From positions 124,001-188,000 of the forward strand of contig OY970196.1 of assembly GCA_963708205.1 (NCBI GenBank): DNA of 64,000 bases. The letters run 5' to 3'. Shown piece after piece: positions 25,641 to 35,565 of this stretch (position 1 is its first letter; every line of letters begins with the position of its first letter). A model generated the notes under the pieces. It was not told the origin of the DNA and did not search any database. It saw only the letters and a list, made by a program, of their open reading frames with translations. A program made the position numbers and the translations under genes. The stretch is from CAVYTF01 sp963708205. GTDB taxonomy: Bacteria; Bacteroidota; Bacteroidia; Chitinophagales; Chitinophagaceae.

Positions 25641-28600
25641 TTAATGAGTGATTTGCGTTGAATCCACAGGTGTTTTTACGGTAGTATCTTTTTCTTTTTT
25701 ACCAAATAATCTTTCAAAATCTTTTGTATAAGAAATGCTGATGCCTTGTTGTGTTGTGCGACCAATTACTGAAGTTTGCGCATCAATATCAAGACTGCTT
25801 TTATTGAAAATAATAGCCCTGACTTTTCTATCTTTCGTCAAAATTATCTGCACTGAAATATCCGGCAGCCATTGAAAATTTCCACTTTGAACATCGGTGC
25901 TGCTTAAATTAAAATCAAGATCGCCGCCAACGGTGAAAATAATTTTATCATTCAAAATACTTTTATTCACTTTTAAATTTACCGATTGCCTATCTAATTT
26001 ATTGCTTGTATTTGTGCTTACTCCATTAAGCAAAGTGGCGCTGCTATAAGTGGATGTAGCTACATCGAATTGCAAGCTTTTATCACCCGTAAGTTTGTAT
26101 AAAACATTTGAAAAAAGTTTGTTCAACTCGCTTGTTATTCTTTGTGAAATTGTATTAACGCTTAATGATGTGGCGTTGGTGCTTGCTGCCAACTCTCCAT
26201 AAGGCGCAAATGAGCCCAATACAATTAAATAAGTAACCTGTTTCAACATTTCATTGTCATCACTTTCCAAACGGGTAAGAAATAAATTGAATTCGTTATC
26301 AGTTTTAATAGGGCTTCCTAAAGGAAAGTCTAATCTGAAATGAATATCAGGTCTATTTAAATTTCCTGTTAACTCTGCGATCACGTAAACATCTCCGCGA
26401 TAACCTTGTGTTGTGCCGCTCAAAGTCAAGCCCTGGTTGCGTACGAGGTCATTAAGGCTCACTCTTTCTGCAGTGTATTGTGCAGTTACATGAATATTTG
26501 CATTAAAAGGATCGCCATTCCATTCTATATAATTTCCCTGATCTGCCAACAGATCAAAAGGCTTTCTTATTACAGACTGAAAATTAAAATCATAACTTCC
26601 TCTGTCAATATTATAGCGACCATTCATCGTCATATTTCCTGTTGCAGGAATTTTTATAAGCAATCTTCCATTTCCCGTTGCTTTGATAACATCACCGGTT
26701 AATTCATCCAAAATCACATCGATCTTTGCATCGTTAGTTGCAGTAAGATCGAGACTTATGTTCAGGTTTGTGTTGTCATTTTCTATGGTCTGAATAATTT
26801 TATTTTCGACACCATATTTTTTATAAGTAATAAAATCTGCGTCTGCACTTTCTCTGCTGCTTGTTGTTGGAATAAAAATATGTGTCGTGTCATTTGTTTC
26901 TCCTACAATTTTTAATTGCATATTTTCCTGCGGACCTGTTAAGCTCAGAGAAGCCTCACCAATCGCTCTTCCATAAAATTGCTGGTTGTCTTTTGCAGTT
27001 GTGTTAAGCAATAATAATTTATTAGTGCTCATATCAAAATCGTACACAAAATTTGAAAATTCTTTTTCATATAATTTGCCGCGCACGATGGCTGTATTTT
27101 TTAAATCATCATGAATTTTAAATTCACCAAAATCTAAAACACCTTCCTGTAAGTTGAACAATGCAGAATCTATTGTATAATGCACTTTTGTATAATTAAC
27201 GATCAATCCTGCATTCACTAATTTTATTTTTCCAAGCAGATCCGGTTTTGAAAAATCACCCACAATAGTTAAGTCTCCAAAAGCTTCACCGGTAACATTT
27301 GAAAACACGCTGCCTAAAAAATCATTGACAATGGTAACCTTTGCTCCATTCAAATGAAACGTAGTGTTTAAAGGCTTCTTCGCAGAATCTTTGGTATTAT
27401 AAAATATGTCTGTATTAAAATTATATTTATCATTATCAGACAACAATTTGCCGGTTACCAAACCCGTTTTGCTATCAAATAAAGCCTTTGCATTTACTAT
27501 TCCGACAGAGTCATTATCAAGCCGAAGTTTTGTCATTTGCAGATCTGCATCAATTGTAAATGGTCCATAAAAATCACGCATATAAACAGCGCCATTTGCT
27601 AAGCCTTCGAGCTTCGGAACTTTAGTGATTAAAGGCATAAAATCACCAATGTTCACATTTTTCAATCTTACAACTAAATTGTTTTTACTGTTCACCTCTT
27701 CTTCAGTTTCAACAGTTATTTCCTGGTTGCCTTGCGAGAACTTTACATTTTTTGCAGAAGTAAAGCTTTTACGAATTACCAATTCTCCTTGTTTTGCCAA
27801 GTCCCATTTTTTTTGATTGATAACAAACGAAGAAGGATCAAAATCTATTTTTACTCCATCAGGCAAAGTATTAATTGTTGCATTCAGTTCTGCATCGTTG
27901 AGCGTGTTATTTGCACTGGTTGAAATATTTAATGTGGAAAGATCATTTTGCGATTCTATGCCAATGATGGTGTTGGGGAAATAAGTGCTGTCACCGATAA
28001 AAATTTTATCAATATTTCCTTTTAAAATTAAGTTCGTAAAATCTCCTTTGCCATTGATAAAAGCATTTTGAAGTTTATAATTATCATACTTTACTTCAGG
28101 CACATTTACAGTAAATACAAAACTTCCGGAGTCAGTGGTATTAATGCTTCCGGTGATTTCTGCATTATTAAGTCCTGATAACTTTGCATCTAAAACCTGC
28201 GCATATTTTGTAAAATCAAGCGTTGTGAAATCAACTTTAAAATCCTGATTTTGCGGTAATATTTTTGGAGGCTGAATATATGCAGGATAATAATGACTGA
28301 GAAAAGCCTGGAAACTATTTGGCAGATCAAGCAAACTGTATTGTCCGTTTATTTTAAGGCTAAACTGATTACTTTGAATGACTAATATTTTTTTATTTTC
28401 CGTGTTGAAATAAGAATTGATTGTAAGGGAATCAAAATCCAAACGCGTTGTATCATGAATTAAAGTAGCATTCAAAATTTTAGCATCGCCGGTAAATTCA
28501 TCAATATTTCTTCCCTGAAAATCAAGGTCAAACAAACCTGTTAAACGCACAGAATCTTTTGTAAAATTCAGTGTTCTGAAATTTGCTTTTGCCAGATCAC

Positions 28601-30569
28601 CAAGCAAATTAAATTTGGGTTGTACATCACGCAGATCAATAACGATATTACTCGTAAAATCAAAATTTGGATCGCTTGCTTTGAATGCGCCTGTAAAATA
28701 TTTGTTGGCAAGCGTGCCGTTAAAAGACAAATCTGAGTAACCGTAATTATTAAATTCAAACTTACTGAAAGTGCCATTCAGCGTGGTTTTCAGCTTGCTC
28801 AATGCAAAGCTGCTTCCATCAACTGTTCCATTAAAATTTATCAGGCCAACTGATGATGCATGTACAAATTTTCCTAAATTAAATTGGTTTGTTATTATTA
28901 CTCCTTTATAAGAAGGCTCGCCATTTTGCGGTAACTTCAAATTCAAGTTTGTATAAGCGCTGCCTATAGCCGTGCTGATATTTCCATTCACTAGAAAATC
29001 ATGAATTGATCCAATATATGTTCCTGTAAAACGCAGCTTTCCCAATGCTGCCAAATCAGGAGTAGTCATTTTTTTTAATGATGGAATTATCGTTATCAAA
29101 TCTCCATAAGAGGTTTGTAAATTTCCATTTGTAAAACTTATTGCGGTTTTATGAATGTCCGGTAATCCTTTCATAGCAAGGATTCCGCTGATATACATAT
29201 CACTTCCGGAACGAAGAAAAAGATCAGTTACTTTAAAATTAGTGACAGTGCCTGTGAACTTTCCATTCAGTGTTACCTGCTTCTTCCATGATTTTAAATC
29301 CGGCGCAAAAAAAGCAATATCGTCACTGCTGACCACTGAATTTTTAAAACGCGCATCCATCACAATTTTTTCAACATAATAATTTATATCATGATTAAAG
29401 TCTTTAAATTTCATTGCATAATAGTCTCCGATATTACTTTTCCCTGTGCGGATATCAAGTTTAGAAAATTCCATTATTTGCGGAGTTAACCTGAAATTTG
29501 CTGCTAATTTTTTCAGTTCAAATCCACTTCTTTCATTTGCAGAAATATTAATATTCGCTTTGATAGTGTCTTTAATAAAAGTGAAATTATTCAATGCTGC
29601 ATTGAGTTTGCTGAATATAAAATGACTGCCGTCAAAATAAGTGTTGGGATGTTTATCGCTGTCATCTTCATTTATAAAAGTGCCATTGGTAATTTTTATT
29701 GCACTTGCTTTTACAAATAAATTTCCCTGGTTAAAATACATGCCAGTATCTTTTTCAATAGCATGCTCAGCATCCATATTTTTATCAATCTCCTTAAAAT
29801 TATCAATCGCAAAAAAAGGCTTATCAATATCAACTTCATTAATATCGAGCGCCATCTTATTAAAATCAATACTGTTTGCATTCAACAATAAACTTCCAAC
29901 TTTCACAGTAAGCCTTTGTCCATGCCACAGATCATTTTGCACAAGCAAAACATTTTTCAGATCAACAGTTTTTAAATTAAGCTGCAAGCCGGGAGTTGTA
30001 TCTTTTTGTTTTTTTGGAGAAGAAAAATAATCAGCAAGAAATTGATAATTCCACACAGTATCTTTCCGTTGCAACTTTATAACTGCATCTTCCAAACCAA
30101 CATAAGAAAGAACTGCAGTGTCTTTGAAAAAAAACCAATCTGTTATACGCACTTTCAATGCACCTGCATACAACAATGTATCATGCTGCTTGTCGCGCAC
30201 AAGCGTTTTCTCCAAATTCATTTTATCAAAAAAAGAAAAACTTACATGCCCGATAGTTACCTGTGTATTCAAATCTTTTGAAAGTCTTACAGTTGCTTTT
30301 CTAACGATAAAATTTTGTACAGTTTCTGTTTGAAGCAAAAGCCACAGCAGCAAAAGGATTCCAAAGATTATTAAGAAAAATTTTCCTGTTATCTTAAGAA
30401 TGGATACTTGAATGTTGCTTTTAAAAAGTACAATTATTCCAAAAAATAAAAGAAAAGATGTGATTGCAATTTTTGAAAATTCGCTATAAGAAGATTTGAC
30501 TGCGAGCAAAATTATTGCTGCAGCGATTAACAAAAAACTCAACGAAATTTTTAAAATTTTTTTCAGCAA
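25641..30569 (-). CDS. TamB-like translocation and assembly protein (AsmA/DUF490 family)
   Basis: 1642 residues starting at TTG (30569); a TAA four codons upstream and the lack of any nearby ATG force this start. The N-terminus has hydrophobic segments (about 7-24, 34-50, 60-82), then RKATVRLSKDLNTQVTIGHVSF, typical of AsmA/TamB starts. A very long series of repeated amphipathic beta strands follows, forming the lipid-groove taco, ending in the conserved C-terminal TamB (DUF490) domain with LTLSGTTQGYRGDVYVIAELTG-type strands and DIHFRLDFPLGSP. TamB-like proteins bridge inner and outer membranes for outer-membrane protein assembly and lipid transport. The partner TamA/BamA is not encoded nearby. 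Confidence 0.9.
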   Translation of the reverse strand: MLKKILKISLSFLLIAAAIILLAVKSSYSEFSKIAITSFLLFFGIIVLFKSNIQVSILKITGKFFLIIFGILLLLWLLLQTETVQNFIVRKATVRLSKDLNTQVTIGHVSFSFFDKMNLEKTLVRDKQHDTLLYAGALKVRITDWFFFKDTAVLSYVGLEDAVIKLQRKDTVWNYQFLADYFSSPKKQKDTTPGLQLNLKTVDLKNVLLVQNDLWHGQRLTVKVGSLLLNANSIDFNKMALDINEVDIDKPFFAIDNFKEIDKNMDAEHAIEKDTGMYFNQGNLFVKASAIKITNGTFINEDDSDKHPNTYFDGSHFIFSKLNAALNNFTFIKDTIKANINISANERSGFELKKLAANFRLTPQIMEFSKLDIRTGKSNIGDYYAMKFKDFNHDINYYVEKIVMDARFKNSVVSSDDIAFFAPDLKSWKKQVTLNGKFTGTVTNFKVTDLFLRSGSDMYISGILAMKGLPDIHKTAISFTNGNLQTSYGDLITIIPSLKKMTTPDLAALGKLRFTGTYIGSIHDFLVNGNISTAIGSAYTNLNLKLPQNGEPSYKGVIITNQFNLGKFVHASSVGLINFNGTVDGSSFALSKLKTTLNGTFSKFEFNNYGYSDLSFNGTLANKYFTGAFKASDPNFDFTSNIVIDLRDVQPKFNLLGDLAKANFRTLNFTKDSVRLTGLFDLDFQGRNIDEFTGDAKILNATLIHDTTRLDFDSLTINSYFNTENKKILVIQSNQFSLKINGQYSLLDLPNSFQAFLSHYYPAYIQPPKILPQNQDFKVDFTTLDFTKYAQVLDAKLSGLNNAEITGSINTTDSGSFVFTVNVPEVKYDNYKLQNAFINGKGDFTNLILKGNIDKIFIGDSTYFPNTIIGIESQNDLSTLNISTSANNTLNDAELNATINTLPDGVKIDFDPSSFVINQKKWDLAKQGELVIRKSFTSAKNVKFSQGNQEITVETEEEVNSKNNLVVRLKNVNIGDFMPLITKVPKLEGLANGAVYMRDFYGPFTIDADLQMTKLRLDNDSVGIVNAKALFDSKTGLVTGKLLSDNDKYNFNTDIFYNTKDSAKKPLNTTFHLNGAKVTIVNDFLGSVFSNVTGEAFGDLTIVGDFSKPDLLGKIKLVNAGLIVNYTKVHYTIDSALFNLQEGVLDFGEFKIHDDLKNTAIVRGKLYEKEFSNFVYDFDMSTNKLLLLNTTAKDNQQFYGRAIGEASLSLTGPQENMQLKIVGETNDTTHIFIPTTSSRESADADFITYKKYGVENKIIQTIENDNTNLNISLDLTATNDAKIDVILDELTGDVIKATGNGRLLIKIPATGNMTMNGRYNIDRGSYDFNFQSVIRKPFDLLADQGNYIEWNGDPFNANIHVTAQYTAERVSLNDLVRNQGLTLSGTTQGYRGDVYVIAELTGNLNRPDIHFRLDFPLGSPIKTDNEFNLFLTRLESDDNEMLKQVTYLIVLGSFAPYGELAASTNATSLSVNTISQRITSELNKLFSNVLYKLTGDKSLQFDVATSTYSSATLLNGVSTNTSNKLDRQSVNLKVNKSILNDKIIFTVGGDLDFNLSSTDVQSGNFQWLPDISVQIILTKDRKVRAIIFNKSSLDIDAQTSVIGRTTQQGISISYTKDFERLFGKKEKDTTVKTPVDSTQITH

Positions 30570-30673
30570 AACAATAGATTAATCAGATAAAATAAAGATA
30601 CATGGTAACGTTGAAAAGTTTTTTGATGATGTGTGTAACTATTAAAATTGATAAACATTAACACTCAAAATAA

Positions 30674-31201
30674 TTAATTCCTTTTCATCCGTTCATTAAA
30701 CTGATTGCTCTCTCCTTTCGGAATGCTCAGCGATTGCCAATTTTTATCTTTGAGCATTTTAGCAATAAAAACAATTTGCCCGACATGATGAGCATAGTGC
30801 GCAAGCTGCCTTAAAATAGCATCATACACTTGTAAAGGTTCTGTACGTATATAAATTGTTGCAGTTAAATCTTCCTGCCTTAAATTTTGTAAAGCACCTA
30901 AAACGCAATGCCAGCCTTGATTCCAGCGATCAATAACTTCGTCCTTAGTTGAAAGTACTTCTTCAAATTCCTGATCACGATTGCGCCAACTTTTTTCTCC
31001 ATCTTCGGTTAAAAAATCAGTAAAGCGGCTTAACATATTTCCATTAAGATGCTGCACGATTATAGCAATGCTGTTGCTTTCTGAAGATGCTTTCACAAAA
31101 AAATCATTTTCGTCAATCTGCTGAAACGCTTTGTCACCAAGAGCTTTATAGGTTTCAAAACGTTTTATAACCGTTCTGATAAAGTCGTTTTCAATATTCA
31201 T
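30674..31201 (-). CDS. DinB-superfamily protein (DUF1572)
   Basis: 175 residues, a four-helix bundle. Candidate metal ligands are H51 in IVQHLNGN and the cluster HYAHHVGQI near 135-142, the usual DinB triad arrangement. Family hallmarks: SIAIIVQHLNGN, WRNRDQEF, and WNQGWHCVLGAL. DUF1572 members act as metal-dependent small-molecule thiol transferases in related cases, but a substrate cannot be predicted. It lies 37 bp downstream of ggt on the same strand and is probably co-transcribed. Confidence 0.85.
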   Translation of the reverse strand: MNIENDFIRTVIKRFETYKALGDKAFQQIDENDFFVKASSESNSIAIIVQHLNGNMLSRFTDFLTEDGEKSWRNRDQEFEEVLSTKDEVIDRWNQGWHCVLGALQNLRQEDLTATIYIRTEPLQVYDAILRQLAHYAHHVGQIVFIAKMLKDKNWQSLSIPKGESNQFNERMKRN

Positions 31202-31238
31202 TGTAAGGATTTTTTAATTAAAAAATTGAACTTTTTTA

Positions 31239-32957
31239 TTAATAACCCAGGGCACAATCATCTCCGCGAATATCAGCGGCAGCTTCTTTAATTCCATTTG
31301 CATTTAACTTTATCACTTCCATTCTTCCAAGCGCATCAACCTGTTTAAAAGTATATCCCATTTTTTCCAAAAGTATTTTCGTTGCTTCAGGAAAATTCTT
31401 TTCGATCACAACTTCGTCAGGCAGCCATTGGTGATGAAACTTAGGCGCAGCAATGCTTTGCGAAGCCGTCATATCAAAATCTATGATGTCAACAATTGTT
31501 TGAAATACTGATGTTGGAATTGTTGTTCCGCCCGGCGTTCCTGCAACAATAAATGGTTTATTATCTTTTAAAACTAATGTTGGACACATGGAACTGAGCA
31601 TTCGTTTATTTGGTGCAATTGCATTTGCTGCACCACCAACAGCACCATATAAATTTGGTGAGCCGGTCTTTGCACTAAAATCATCCATCTCATCATTCAG
31701 TAAGAATCCTGCACCGCCGACAACTGTTTTGCTGCCATAAGAATTGTTTAAAGTTGTAGTGATAGAAACCATATTCCCATCCTTATCAATAATGCTGATA
31801 TGTGTTGTTTCATCACTTTCATGAATAATTCCTGCTTTGATATCTGAACTTTTTGAAGCTTTCGAAGAATCATAATCTTTCATTCTTTCATTCAAATACT
31901 TATCGCTTATGAGTGTTTGTGTCGGCACTTTCCAAAAATCCGGATCACCCATGTGCTCTGCACGATCTGCATAAGCCCGACGCTCGGCTTCGATCATTAA
32001 TTGCGTTGCTTTTACAGACTCAAAACCATCTTTTCTTAGATCATATTTCTCAACAATCTTCAACATTTGCGCAAGTAAAATACCTCCACTGCTAGGCGGC
32101 GGAAAACTTACAATGTTATAACCACGATAATTAAAAGTTATAGGCGTTCGTTCTTTGGCAACATAATTTTTAAGATCATCCATTGTTATCAATCCTTTGC
32201 CACGCTGCATTTCAGCAATGATAAGGTTTGCAGTTTCACCTTCATAAAATCCTTTTGTACCCTGGTCTCTTATTCGTATTAATGTTTGCGCAAGTTCTTT
32301 TTGAATCAAAATATCACCTTCTTTCCAGGCGCTATTTTTTACAAATGCAGTTGGCTTTGTATTATACTTTATAAAATCATTTTTGTTTTTATTAAGTTGT
32401 TCTGCTTCACTTTTTGAAATAGCAAAACCATTTTGTGCAAGATCAATTGCAGGTTGTATCAAAACAGAAAAAGGAAGTTTTGCATATTTATGCATGGCAA
32501 AAAAACCAGCGACGCTTGCCGGAACGCCAACTGACAAATGACCATTTAATGATAGCTCGCCCGATGCATTTCCCGCTGCATCGAGATACATATCTTTTGA
32601 AGCATGAGAAGGTGCTGTTTCGCGAAAATCAAGCGCAATGAGCTTTCCATCGCTTCTTCTTGCCGTCATAAGACCTCCTCCACCAATATTTCCTGCACCG
32701 GGATAAACAACTGCGAGTGCAAGATTCACAGCAATTGCAGCATCGAAAGCATTGCCTCCTTTTTTTAAAATAGCAGCGCCAACTTCGGCAGCAATCGGTT
32801 GCGCACAAACGACTGCAGCTTTCTTAAAATAAATAGTTTTAGTACTGCTGTAATGAAAAGGGTCTACTTCTTTGCCCGGACCAATAATATTATCTGATTG
32901 TGAAAACACGTGCAAACAATTATGAAAAAAGAAAATGAGTACGAATATTTTTTTCAT
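31239..32957 (-). CDS. ggt: Gamma-glutamyltransferase
   Basis: 572 residues, full length for GGT. A signal peptide (about 1-20) targets the periplasm. The autoprocessing nucleophile T384 starts TTHISIID, followed by DGNMVSITTTLN. The gamma-glutamyl binding R is in FRETAP (residue 112), and GGAGF and the lid region NDEMDDF are present. Precursor cleavage before T384 should yield large and small subunits. It removes gamma-glutamyl groups from glutathione-like peptides. Neighbour of a DUF1572 gene, possibly as a thiol-related pair. Confidence 0.95.
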   Translation of the reverse strand: MKKIFVLIFFFHNCLHVFSQSDNIIGPGKEVDPFHYSSTKTIYFKKAAVVCAQPIAAEVGAAILKKGGNAFDAAIAVNLALAVVYPGAGNIGGGGLMTARRSDGKLIALDFRETAPSHASKDMYLDAAGNASGELSLNGHLSVGVPASVAGFFAMHKYAKLPFSVLIQPAIDLAQNGFAISKSEAEQLNKNKNDFIKYNTKPTAFVKNSAWKEGDILIQKELAQTLIRIRDQGTKGFYEGETANLIIAEMQRGKGLITMDDLKNYVAKERTPITFNYRGYNIVSFPPPSSGGILLAQMLKIVEKYDLRKDGFESVKATQLMIEAERRAYADRAEHMGDPDFWKVPTQTLISDKYLNERMKDYDSSKASKSSDIKAGIIHESDETTHISIIDKDGNMVSITTTLNNSYGSKTVVGGAGFLLNDEMDDFSAKTGSPNLYGAVGGAANAIAPNKRMLSSMCPTLVLKDNKPFIVAGTPGGTTIPTSVFQTIVDIIDFDMTASQSIAAPKFHHQWLPDEVVIEKNFPEATKILLEKMGYTFKQVDALGRMEVIKLNANGIKEAAADIRGDDCALGY

Positions 32958-32984
32958 AAAAACAAAAATACTATTCCATCATTC

Positions 32985-33013
32985 AAAAAAAAACCCTTTA
33001 AAATAAAGGGTTT
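32985..33013 (-). terminator. Terminator after the small lipoprotein gene
   Basis: On the minus strand AAACCCTTTA (33013-33004) and TAAAGGGTTT (33000-32991) form a 10-bp stem with a 3-nt loop and a T tract down to 32985. Confidence 0.75.
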
Positions 33014-33037
33014 ATAAATTACCAACAGAAAGAATAA

Positions 33038-33172
33038 TTATCTTACAATAACTTTTTCCGGAGGCGGTGGTGGTGGTCTGTGACGTTCCCTGTATTCAAC
33101 TGAGCAGGAAGACATTATTAATGCTACCAAAGCCACAGCAACGAAAATGTTTAATCTCTTTTGATCTTTCAT
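33038..33172 (-). CDS. Small lipoprotein with polyproline segment
   Basis: 44 codons from ATG to TAA. The start is a lipoprotein signal: MKDQKRL, hydrophobic VAVALVALIM, lipobox ALIMSSC-S (Cys at 23). The mature peptide of 22 residues is SVEYRER followed by HRPPPPPPEKVIVR. It is flanked by its own terminator (32985-33013). The lipobox and polyproline run make a real gene likely despite the size. It may be a small outer-membrane or periplasmic anchor; function unknown. Confidence 0.6.
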   Translation of the reverse strand: MKDQKRLNIFVAVALVALIMSSCSVEYRERHRPPPPPPEKVIVR

Positions 33173-33275
33173 TGTTTTGTTTTTTTGTGTAAAAAATTAA
33201 AATAAAGATAATTGATTTTGCTTACAAAATTGTTATTGTTATGATAACACTATACCAATCATCAACTTTAAAAAA

Positions 33276-33497
33276 TTATTGATTGAGAGGAAATTTATTT
33301 TTCTTAAGATTAACTCCGTAAGTATAATTTGTTGCAAGAATTATATCGTTACAATCAAAATGTTTAACAATACCGTTCTCATTCAAAGCAACGATCCAGC
33401 AAGTGTTTTGATGCATGCCATAATCAATTATAAAAATTGCATTACCTCTACCCAGCGGCGTATCAACTAAAATTGCAGGATTCAACTGAAGTATCAT
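33276..33497 (-). CDS. Small conserved Bacteroidota protein, function unknown
   Basis: 73 residues. The pattern PAILVDTPLGRGNAIFIIDYG... CWIVALNENGIVKHFDCNDI resembles a short beta-barrel module (SH3-like, with the DTP-G-G turn) often seen as an isolated small gene in this phylum. No catalytic residue. A TATGGCATGC-like upstream sequence gives no promoter clue. Confidence 0.55.
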   Translation of the reverse strand: MILQLNPAILVDTPLGRGNAIFIIDYGMHQNTCWIVALNENGIVKHFDCNDIILATNYTYGVNLKKNKFPLNQ

Positions 33498-33575
33498 AAA
33501 TATATTTTTATTCCATTTAAATACAATTTCTTTGCCACTAATTAAATAAATTATTTATCACTTCACAAACTTTAT

Positions 33576-34022
33576 ATGATCAACACTACTTCCCAGAATT
33601 ATAACAATCATAGAAAATATTACATCGCACATCATTTTATTTTTTACCCGATTTTATTTCTGTTAATAATTGCCGATACAATTTGCCTGTTCAAGTTCCA
33701 TCATGTTCGGTTATTGTTTGGTTTCATTGACGTTTTGCTTCTCATGCTTGGTTGGGAGTCCTACATGTTGCGCCAGCATTATAGTCTTGGCAACCAGGAT
33801 AGAATAATCAGGTTAGAGATGCGTTTAAGATATTACCAGTTAACGCAAAAGAGCTTCGAGCCTTTAGAAAAGCAATTAACTTTCAGTCAAATTGCTGCAT
33901 TGAGATTTGCAAGTGATGAAGAGTTGATTAGTCTTATCTCAACTGCGATAAAAGATAATCTTAACGGAAATGAAATAAAAAAATCTATACGCAACTGGGT
34001 TGCTGATGATATGCGCGTTTAA
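33576..34022 (+). CDS. DUF6526 family membrane protein
   Basis: 148 residues. It starts with QNYNNHRKYYIAHH, a Bacteroidota-specific signature, followed by two TM helices (about 24-42 and 46-62), then a charged cytoplasmic domain with RLEMRLRYYQLTQKSFEPLEKQL, FASDEELISL and the terminal NEIKKSIRNWVADDMRV. The family is of unknown function; the soluble part may bind a partner at the membrane. Confidence 0.75.
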   Translation: MINTTSQNYNNHRKYYIAHHFIFYPILFLLIIADTICLFKFHHVRLLFGFIDVLLLMLGWESYMLRQHYSLGNQDRIIRLEMRLRYYQLTQKSFEPLEKQLTFSQIAALRFASDEELISLISTAIKDNLNGNEIKKSIRNWVADDMRV

Positions 34023-34036
34023 GAAACTTACATTAT

Positions 34037-34513
34037 TCATTTCAGGGACGACCAATGCAAATTCCTGAATTTCCATTTACTGTTTTGCAAGTGTAATGTT
34101 GCTGTAAAATATCCTTTGTTCATTTGGCTTTTGCCGCTTTCATTCGTAAGCGTTTCATCATACTCAGCGCTCATTCCAGCATAATTTTCACATAGTATAT
34201 CAATCTTTACGGCGCTCCATGTTAAATTTATTTTGCTTATCATCTTCGTCAGCGTATCACTTATAAAAGTTGCCGCAGTTTGGTTATCAGGAAAAGCAAG
34301 CATGCCATCATTCACCATAAAAAAATCATCAGATTTTTCAAAGTAATCTAACCATGCTATCGGTCCTTTCATCTGCAGGTCTTTGCAAACTTCATTGGTC
34401 ATCGTGATAATATCATGGCGCATTATTTGCTTTTTCTGCGCCGTCATTTCATTCTGCGCATAACTCATTAAACTAAACATGAAAATGCAAAGCATTATGA
34501 TGCTTATTCTCAT
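34037..34513 (-). CDS. Secreted NTF2/SnoaL-like protein
   Basis: 158 residues from the ATG at 34513, where a signal peptide begins (MRISIIMLCIFMFSLMSYAQ). The frame extends upstream without support. The mature part has the cone-fold order: long helix (QIMRHDIITMTNEVCKDL), then WLDYFEKSDDFFMVNDG, FISDTL, and C-terminal strands with NKGYFTATLHLQNSKWKFRNLHWS. This resembles DUF4440/SnoaL-type proteins. Convergent with the DUF6526 gene. Confidence 0.65.
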   Translation of the reverse strand: MRISIIMLCIFMFSLMSYAQNEMTAQKKQIMRHDIITMTNEVCKDLQMKGPIAWLDYFEKSDDFFMVNDGMLAFPDNQTAATFISDTLTKMISKINLTWSAVKIDILCENYAGMSAEYDETLTNESGKSQMNKGYFTATLHLQNSKWKFRNLHWSSLK

Positions 34514-34716
34514 AATTATCTTTTTTAAAATCTTATTGAAGAAAAAATTTATTTGGTTGAGGGGAATCACTACTTTAATAAATTTTGTTTTGATTGCTTT
34601 TCAACAATTATTTTATTTTTACGAAACAATCATTTCGTTTTTTAAGATGAGGTTGATAATAATAAAATCAGCAAAGAAACTTTTCAGTTATTAATTTTAT
34701 ACTTTACTAAAATACT

Positions 34717-35043
34717 ATGAAAACAATCTTCCTGCTTTTTTTCTCCAATATATTTATGACCATCGCATGGTACTGGCATTTAAGAGATACGAATGTGGCT
34801 TTATGGAAAGTAATATTGATAAGCTGGGGCATTGCTTTTTTTGAGTATTGCCTTACTGTGCCTGCCAACAGGATGGGTTTCTTAAGCGGATGGAATGGTT
34901 TTCAATTAAAGATCATCCAGGAAGTAATAACGCTGACAATCTTTTGCATATTTGCAGTTGTTTACTTAAAAGAACCGTTGCAGTGGAAATATGCTGCAAG
35001 CTTTGTATGCATAGTGGCGGCTGTATATTTTGCATTTAAATAA
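34717..35043 (+). CDS. DMT-superfamily (DUF486) small membrane protein
   Basis: 108 residues with four TM helices. The DUF486 pattern is clear: WYWHLRD in TM1-TM2, then SWGIAFFEYCLTVPANRMGF, QLKIIQEVITL and a final helix with KYAASFVCIVAAVYFAFK. It belongs to the drug/metabolite transporter superfamily in a minimal four-TM form that would act as a dimer. Substrate unknown. Followed by a VOC gene 56 bp downstream. Confidence 0.88.
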   Translation: MKTIFLLFFSNIFMTIAWYWHLRDTNVALWKVILISWGIAFFEYCLTVPANRMGFLSGWNGFQLKIIQEVITLTIFCIFAVVYLKEPLQWKYAASFVCIVAAVYFAFK

Positions 35044-35099
35044 TATTCACTCAATAATCCGCAGAAAAAAATTTTATATTTTCACATAAATAAAATACT

Positions 35100-35537
35100 A
35101 TGGCAAAAGTATCCATCTACCTGAACTTCCAGGGCAATACCGAAGAAGCATTCAACTTTTATAAATCAGTATTCGGCACAGAATTTACAATGCCCCCGAT
35201 GAGGTTTAAAGATATGCCGCCACAGCCGAACGCACCAAAGCTTTCAGAGAAAGAAGCGAATGGTGTGATGCATGTTTCGCTGCCTATTTTAGCAGGCACA
35301 GTGATCATGGGAACTGATATGCTGGAAAGCATGGGGCATAAACTTGTTGTTGGTAATAACACAACTATCAGTCTTGAGCCCGACAGTAAAGAAGATACTG
35401 ATCGCCTGTTTAACTTATTGTCTGAAGGCGGCACTGAAACGGCGCCGATGCGCCAGGAGTTTTGGGGTTATTGGGGTTGCTGTCTTGATAAGTTTGGCGT
35501 GCGCTGGATGTTTAATTTTCCAAATCAGCAAGGGTAA
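35100..35537 (+). CDS. VOC family protein (PhnB-like)
   Basis: 145 residues with paired beta-alpha-beta-beta-beta modules: ISIYLNFQGNTEEAFNFYKSVFGTEF, then VMHVSLPILAGTVIMGTDM, TTISLEPDSKEDTDRLFNLLSEGG, and WGYWGCCLDKFGVRWMFNF. This is the PhnB/3-demethylubiquinone-methyltransferase-like subgroup, which lacks obvious metal ligands in many members. Catalytic role uncertain. A weak -7 element (TATATTTT) lies at 35075-35082. Confidence 0.88.
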   Translation: MAKVSIYLNFQGNTEEAFNFYKSVFGTEFTMPPMRFKDMPPQPNAPKLSEKEANGVMHVSLPILAGTVIMGTDMLESMGHKLVVGNNTTISLEPDSKEDTDRLFNLLSEGGTETAPMRQEFWGYWGCCLDKFGVRWMFNFPNQQG

Positions 35538-35565
35538 AATTGATGAAACTTATTGTAGTATTTGT

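Noticed and set aside
26406..30333. Many plus-strand frames opposite the TamB-like gene
   Set aside because: Antisense shadows of a long beta-repeat gene; no start context or homology.
32963..32970. TATTTTTG (minus strand) as a ggt promoter
   Set aside because: Only 6 bp from the start codon, leaving no leader.
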